From Saccharothrix sp. ST-888 (lineage in GTDB: Bacteria > Actinomycetota > Actinomycetes > Streptomycetales > Streptomycetaceae), in assembly GCF_000955975.1 (NCBI RefSeq), contig NZ_JYJF01000027.1, positions 1 to 64,000 on the forward strand: a DNA stretch of 64,000 nt. Reading direction: 5' to 3'. Of the stretch, positions 60,192-64,000 are shown piece after piece. Numbering within the stretch: position 1 is the stretch's first letter; each line of letters starts with the position of its first letter. Below the pieces are notes generated by a model. It had not been told where the DNA came from. It made no database searches and saw only the letters and a program-made list of their open reading frames with translations. The translations under genes and the position numbers were made by a program.

Positions 60192-60614
60192 ATGCTGACC
60201 ATCACCCGAGAGCTGCACGACGCGATCGTGGCCCACGCCCGCGCCGACCACCCGGACGAGGCCTGCGGCGTGGTCGCCGGACCGGCCGGCAGCGGCCGTC
60301 CCGAGCGCTTCGTCCCGATGCTCAACGCGGCCCGCTCGCCCACGTTCTACGAGTTCGACTCCGGTGACCTGCTGAAGCTCTACCGCGAGATGGACGACCG
60401 GGACGAGGAGCCGGTGGTGGTGTACCACTCGCACACCGCCACCGAGGCGTACCCCTCGCGCACCGACGTCAGCTACGCCTCCGAGCCGAACGCGCACTAC
60501 GTCCTGGTCTCCACGGCCGACGGCAACGGCGAGGGCGACCCGTTCCAGTTCCGCTCGTTCCGGATCGTGGACGGTGTGATCACAGAGGAAGACGTCCAGG
60601 TCGTCGACGCCTAG
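60192..60614 (+). CDS. mec: JAMM/Mov34 metalloprotease Mec, CysO-cysteine hydrolase
   Basis: A 140-residue JAMM peptidase. Glu23 (DEACG), His79-x-His81 and Asp92 (HSHTATEAYPSRTD) give the E-HxH-x10-D zinc site. In M. tuberculosis the Mec enzyme cleaves cysteine from CysO-cysteine. Here it may also trim the two extra residues after the GG of the nearby sulfur carrier. ATG 60192. CysO and CysM lie 370-690 bp downstream on the same strand. Confidence 0.9.
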   Translation: MLTITRELHDAIVAHARADHPDEACGVVAGPAGSGRPERFVPMLNAARSPTFYEFDSGDLLKLYREMDDRDEEPVVVYHSHTATEAYPSRTDVSYASEPNAHYVLVSTADGNGEGDPFQFRSFRIVDGVITEEDVQVVDA

Positions 60615-60646
60615 CGGCCCAGCTCAGCGCGGACCCCGAGGGCTCG

Positions 60647-60672
60647 CCGCACCACCCGAGAGGGGTGCGGCG
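60647..60672 (+). terminator. Hairpin between mec and cysO
   Basis: GCCGCACC (60647-60654) pairs with GGTGCGGC (60665-60672) around a 10-nt loop, followed by GGGCCCTTCG. It could terminate the mec transcript before the cysO leader. Confidence 0.6.
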
Positions 60673-60773
60673 GGCCCTTCGCGCTCCGACTCTGTCTCAA
60701 GGGGAGGAATGGAAACATCCGAATCGCAAGACGGAGATGTCGGAGCGGGGGCGGGAATCTATACGATGAGCCC

Positions 60774-60890
60774 ATGCGTTCCGTCGATGTGAGCACCCAG
60801 GCCCCGGGCATCCGCCTCGTGGCGCGCCTGCACGTCGACCTGTGCCGGCTAGCCAGTTCGATCTGTCCCGCCACCGCCGACGCCAGCTGA
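60774..60890 (+). CDS. Cysteine-containing leader peptide before cysO-cysM
   Basis: A 38-residue peptide, MRSVDVSTQAPGIRLVARLH, then VDLCRLASSICP. The R-L-V-A-R-x-H-V-D-L-C-R-L-A-S-x-I-C pattern matches short Streptomyces leader peptides found before sulfur-assimilation genes, as I recall them. TATACG at 60760-60765 places a start site close to the ATG, so the mRNA may be leaderless. Mycobacterial cysteine-rich leaderless ORFs attenuate cysteine genes, and the same logic could apply here. The ORF ends 91 bp before cysO. Confidence 0.7.
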   Translation: MRSVDVSTQAPGIRLVARLHVDLCRLASSICPATADAS

Positions 60891-60981
60891 GCTCGGCACC
60901 GACCGCCGCCCCGCCCCCGGGGCCACCCCTCCCTGCCGCGAGCCCTGCGGCACCCGAACTTGACTCTTCAGGAGCGCAGCC

Positions 60982-61263
60982 ATGGCCATCGAGGTCCGCA
61001 TCCCGACCATCCTCCGTACCTACACCGACGGCGACAAGGCCGTCGAGGGCGCCGGCAGCAACCTCGGGGAGCTCTTCGCCGACCTCGACACCCGCCACCC
61101 GGGCATCGCCGGCCGCCTGCTGGAGGAGACCGGCGAGCTGCGCCGCTTCGTCAACGTCTACCTGAACGACGAGGACGTCCGCTTCCTGGCCGGTGTCGCC
61201 ACCGAGCTCGCCGACGGCGACAGCGTCACCATCCTCCCGGCCGTGGCCGGCGGAGCGCGCTGA
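60982..61263 (+). CDS. cysO: Sulfur-carrier protein CysO (ThiS/MoaD family)
   Basis: A 93-residue ubiquitin-like sulfur carrier. It is made into a thiocarboxylate at a C-terminal Gly-Gly and donates sulfur to CysM. VRIPTILRTYTDG is the first strand pair, and FVNVYLNDEDVRFL near residue 56-69 is the core. The ORF ends AVAGGAR, two residues after the GG. Activation needs a free GG end, so the terminal Ala-Arg must be removed first, plausibly by Mec as HcyD and QbsD do for their carriers. CysM follows 41 bp later. Confidence 0.92.
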   Translation: MAIEVRIPTILRTYTDGDKAVEGAGSNLGELFADLDTRHPGIAGRLLEETGELRRFVNVYLNDEDVRFLAGVATELADGDSVTILPAVAGGAR

Positions 61264-61304
61264 CCGTCCCCTTCCCCGTCCGACTCGCAACCGCCGGAGG
61301 CCCC

Positions 61305-62273
61305 GTGCGCTACGACAGTCCGCTCGAAGCCGTCGGCAACACGCCGCTGGTCCGCCTGCCCAGGATCTCCGCCGCCGTCCCGGGCAACACCGAGGGCCTG
61401 GTCAACCTCTGGGCCAAGCTGGAGGACCGCAATCCGACCGGCTCGATCAAGGACCGTCCGGCCCTGCACATGATCGAGCGGGCGGAGGCGGCCGGCCGGC
61501 TCACCCCCGGCTGCACCATCCTGGAGCCCACCAGCGGGAACACCGGTATCTCGCTGGCCATGGCGGCCAAGCTCAAGGGCTACCGGATGGTCTGCGTGAT
61601 GCCGGAGAACACCAGCGAGGAACGGCGCGAGCTGCTCCGGATGTGGGGCGCCGAGATCATCCCCTCGCCCGCTGCGGGAGGCTCCAACACCGCCGTGCGG
61701 ATGGCCAAGGAGATCGCGGCGGAACACCCGGACTGGGTGATGCTCTACCAGTACGGCAACCCGGACAACGCCGGTGCGCACTACGCCACCACCGGCCCCG
61801 AGATCCTGGCCGACCTGCCGAGCGTGACCCACTTCGTGGCCGGGCTCGGTACCACCGGCACCCTGATGGGCGTCGGCCGCTTCCTGCGCGAGAAGGTCCC
61901 CGGCATCAAGATCGTCGCCGCCGAACCGCGCTACGACGACCTGGTGTACGGGCTGCGCAACCTCGACGAGGGCTTCGTCCCCGAGCTGTACGACGCCGAG
62001 GTGCTCTCCACCCGGTTCAGCGTCGGGTCGGCGGACGCGGTCCGCCGCACCCGTGAACTCCTCCAGCAGGAGGGCATCTTCGCCGGGGTCTCCACCGGCG
62101 CGATCCTGCACGCGGCGATCGGCGTCGCCCGCAAGGCGGCCCAGGCCGGCGAGCGGGCGGACGTGGTCTTCGTGGTCGCCGACGGCGGCTGGAAGTACCT
62201 GTCCACCGGCATCTACACCGCCGCCTCCACCGAGGAGGCCGTCGAGGCGCTCCAGGGCCAGCTCTGGGCCTGA
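61305..62273 (+). CDS. cysM: Cysteine synthase CysM, CysO-dependent
   Basis: A 322-residue PLP enzyme. Lys49 in GSIKDRP forms the Schiff base, and TSGNTGIS near residue 76-83 binds the substrate carboxylate. GLGTTGTLMG near residue 181-190 binds the PLP phosphate. It condenses O-phosphoserine or O-acetylserine with the CysO thiocarboxylate. The C-terminus carries the extended region typical of the CysM rather than CysK group. GTG 61305 is preceded by GGAGG. Confidence 0.95.
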   Translation: MRYDSPLEAVGNTPLVRLPRISAAVPGNTEGLVNLWAKLEDRNPTGSIKDRPALHMIERAEAAGRLTPGCTILEPTSGNTGISLAMAAKLKGYRMVCVMPENTSEERRELLRMWGAEIIPSPAAGGSNTAVRMAKEIAAEHPDWVMLYQYGNPDNAGAHYATTGPEILADLPSVTHFVAGLGTTGTLMGVGRFLREKVPGIKIVAAEPRYDDLVYGLRNLDEGFVPELYDAEVLSTRFSVGSADAVRRTRELLQQEGIFAGVSTGAILHAAIGVARKAAQAGERADVVFVVADGGWKYLSTGIYTAASTEEAVEALQGQLWA

Positions 62274-62500
62274 CGGTTCGTCAACAGCATTGACGGAAGG
62301 CGTGGTACCGCTCCGGTGCCGCGCCTTCCGCGCGTTCTCCCGGGGCTGTGACATTCGGGAATTTGTCCGTTCCGGGCTGTGGGCCGGTCACGGTACGACG
62401 ACGGGGGCCGTCGTGTGCCCGGACGTGCGGGCGGCCCGAAGAGGCTGGGCCGCACAACCCCGGGGGCGGCCTCGGGAGAGCTCGACCCAAGGTGGTCCAG

Positions 62501-62695
62501 ATGAGCCCGCGCAGCAACGAACTCTGGTCCTACGCGGAGATCGCCCGGCACATCAACGTCCAGCCCGACAGCGTGCGCAACCTCCGCAGGCACGGCCTGC
62601 TCCCCGAGCCGGACCTCACCGACGTGGGCGGCCATCCCCGCTGGTATCCGGACACCATCAGAGCCTGGGCCCGCAATCGGCCAGGTCACCGCTGA
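62501..62695 (+). CDS. Small helix-turn-helix protein
   Basis: A 64-residue protein. LWSYAEIARHINVQPDSVRNLRRHGLLPEP near residue 8-37 is a winged-helix or MerR-like DNA-binding fold, followed by GHPRWYPDTIRAWARN. It is the size of a MarR/MerR-type stub or an excisionase-like regulator. AAGGTGG lies 6 nt upstream of ATG 62501. No target is known. Confidence 0.75.
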   Translation: MSPRSNELWSYAEIARHINVQPDSVRNLRRHGLLPEPDLTDVGGHPRWYPDTIRAWARNRPGHR

Positions 62696-62897
62696 GCCGC
62701 CCCGGTCGAAGGTCGGTACGGTCGCCGGCCGGCGGCCGGTGCGGGCCCGGCCCGTTCTGGTGATTCCAGCCACAGCACGGCACGGGGACGGGGACAGAGT
62801 GCCTCCGCGCCCTTACTCTCGACAGGCGAACACACTGCTACCGGCAGGTAGTGGCAGCAGGTGCGGACCATGACCCAGTGGGGCGGAGGGGCTCGGC

Positions 62898-63644
62898 ATG
62901 AAACTGACCGTGGTGGGGTGCTCGGGGAGCTTCCCGTCCGCCGACTCGCCCTGCTCCAGTTACCTGGTCGAGGCCGATGGCTACCGCGCCGTCCTCGACC
63001 TGGGCAACGGCGCCCTCGGCGCTCTGCAGAACTACTGCGGGCTGTACGAGGTCGACGCGGTCCTGCTCAGCCATCTGCACGCGGACCACTGCATCGACCT
63101 CTGCGCCTACTGGGTCGCGCGCAACTACCGGGCGGAGGGCTGCCCCGAGGCCATCCCGGTCTACGGTCCGCACGGCACCGCCGAGCGGCTGGCCCGCGCG
63201 TACGACATGCCCGAGGAGCCGGGGATGAAGGAGGTCTTCGACTTCCACACCCTCAACTCGGGCACCTTCCGGCTGGGTCCGCTGCAGGTCACCGCCGTGC
63301 CCGTGAACCACCCCGTCGAGGCGTACGCCTTCCGGATCGAGCACGACGGCCGCAGCCTGGTCTACTCCGGGGACACCGGCGAGAGCGCCGAACTGGTCGA
63401 ACTCGCCCGGGGCGCCGACCTCTTCCTCTGCGAGGCCGCCTTCACCCACGGCAAGGAGGAGATCGAGGCCGTCCACCTGAACGGCCGCCAGGCCGGCGAG
63501 CACGCCGAGGCCGCCGGGGTCGGGCGCCTGGTGCTCACCCACATCCCGCCGTGGACGGACGCCGAGAGCAACCGGCTGGACGCCGCCAAGGAGTACCGCG
63601 GCCCGATCGAACTCGCCCGCGCGGGCGCCACGTACGAGGTCTAG
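62898..63644 (+). CDS. MBL-fold metallo-hydrolase (RNase Z-like)
   Basis: A 248-residue metallo-beta-lactamase-fold protein. SHLHADHCIDL near residue 58-68 is the HxHxDH motif, and VYSGDTGES near residue 156-164 and a final THIPPW near residue 213-218 supply the remaining ligands. VVGCSGSFPSADSPCSSYLV is the first strand pair. The length suits RNase Z-like or phosphodiesterase-type proteins. GGCGGAGGGG lies 7 nt upstream of the ATG. A bidirectional terminator separates it from the convergent gene. Confidence 0.9.
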   Translation: MKLTVVGCSGSFPSADSPCSSYLVEADGYRAVLDLGNGALGALQNYCGLYEVDAVLLSHLHADHCIDLCAYWVARNYRAEGCPEAIPVYGPHGTAERLARAYDMPEEPGMKEVFDFHTLNSGTFRLGPLQVTAVPVNHPVEAYAFRIEHDGRSLVYSGDTGESAELVELARGADLFLCEAAFTHGKEEIEAVHLNGRQAGEHAEAAGVGRLVLTHIPPWTDAESNRLDAAKEYRGPIELARAGATYEV

Positions 63645-63876
63645 CGCAGCCGTTTTCCCGGAGCCCTAGGGGGCTTCGGGGGGTTCTGCGACTCGGGCGC
63701 CAACTCTCCGGCGGATTAGCCGGGTTCCCCGCCGTCGAGGGGGCGGATGTCGCGTCGCGAGCGGCCCGCATGGTGGCGGTCCGGCTGAGGTCCGGCGGTG
63801 CGCAGAGCCGTTTCCAGGCCGGCGTGCACGCCTCCCGCCTCGGCCGGCTGTAACGCCGGGACGGCCGGACAGACGG

Positions 63877-63911
63877 ACGGACCCCGCCCTGCCGGGCAGG
63901 GCGGGGTCCGT
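63877..63911. terminator. Bidirectional terminator between convergent genes
   Basis: ACGGACCCCGCCCTGC (63877-63892) pairs perfectly with GCAGGGCGGGGTCCGT (63896-63911) around loop CGG. It lies 232 bp after the MBL stop and 20 bp after the PTS stop on the other strand. Confidence 0.9.
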
Positions 63912-63931
63912 GGCCGTGGCCGGGAGAGGCG

Positions 63932-64000
63932 TCAGGCCTTGGTGATGTCCTCGAGCTCCTCCTCGGGCTCGCGGCCCGGGGTGGGGAGGTTGAACTTGGT
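63932..64000 (-). CDS. PTS transporter EIIC component, 3' end only
   Basis: The last 22 residues read TKFNLPTPGREPEEELEDITKA, a C-terminus like that of glucose/GlcNAc PTS EIIC proteins (F-N-L-x-T-P-G-R-E). The map position also fits the GlcNAc permease of S. coelicolor. Only this end is inside the window, so membrane helices and substrate cannot be checked. Confidence 0.5.
   Translation of the reverse strand, partial: TKFNLPTPGREPEEELEDITKA

Noticed and set aside
1..64000. Biosynthetic gene cluster or integrated prophage
   Set aside because: No PKS, NRPS, terpene or RiPP machinery, and no integrase, terminase or structural phage gene was seen. The gene order resembles the conserved core chromosome.

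Overview
The window is very GC-rich actinobacterial DNA. Three genes of the SsgA-like family, which is confined to sporulating actinomycetes, place it in the Streptomycetaceae (Streptomyces or Kitasatospora). Much of the gene order also matches, from memory, the S. coelicolor core chromosome between murA and the GlcNAc PTS genes (pncB-clpS-DUF2017, mec-cysO-cysM, hppD beside an AsnC-type regulator). No prophage, IS element or CRISPR array was seen. Functions are assigned from motifs and family knowledge; no database search was run.

Layout, left to right. 1-9.2 kb: murA (5' part), yqgE, a DUF3039 protein, a GH20 hexosaminidase with a DasR-type operator, a DUF6624 protein and a three-gene molybdenum hydroxylase operon. 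9.4-12.9 kb: a type VII-associated cluster (mycosin, small ESX-like protein, Gly/Pro-rich PPE-like protein). 13.0-13.8 kb: tRNA-Cys with a cysteine-rich mini-ORF upstream, then a guanidine-III riboswitch and a Gdx-type SMR exporter. 13.9-20.5 kb: MFS transporter, deacetylase-like lipoprotein, MprF-like lysyltransferase, class F sortase. 20.5-26.8 kb: an orphan DasR-type site, two SsgA-like genes, a Doc toxin remnant, a helicase, a NarL-type two-component pair and an IclR regulator. 26.9-35.6 kb: Lon-like protease, AsnC regulator, a half-length HPPD, an OmpR-type two-component pair, a GH18 chitinase, a GT87 mannosyltransferase and a third SsgA-like gene.

35.9-46.1 kb: two RDD proteins, a translationally coupled WXG-like / DUF1023 hydrolase / lipoprotein operon, endonuclease V, and a second ESX-like / PPE-like / mycosin cluster whose PPE-like protein ends in the same tail as the first. 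46.1-55.0 kb: a mixed accessory stretch (two GNATs, DUF402, DinB, DUF2332, an ECF-like sigma factor, a His-rich CDF metal exporter preceded by a coupled mini-ORF, secreted proteins, an AbiEi-like protein). 55.2-64.0 kb: NAD salvage (pncA, pncB), clpS, DUF2017, an amino-acid permease, the CysO-dependent cysteine pathway with a cysteine-containing leader peptide, a small HTH protein, an MBL hydrolase, and the 3' end of a probable PTS permease.

Themes that tie the window together: (i) GlcNAc/chitin use, through the hexosaminidase, chitinase, two dre-like sites and a probable PTS permease; (ii) two dispersed type VII substrate-protease clusters plus a candidate effector/immunity operon, without any core secretion genes in view; (iii) cysteine sensing and supply, through two short cysteine-containing ORFs placed before tRNA-Cys and before cysO-cysM; (iv) sporulation control through the SsgA-like proteins.
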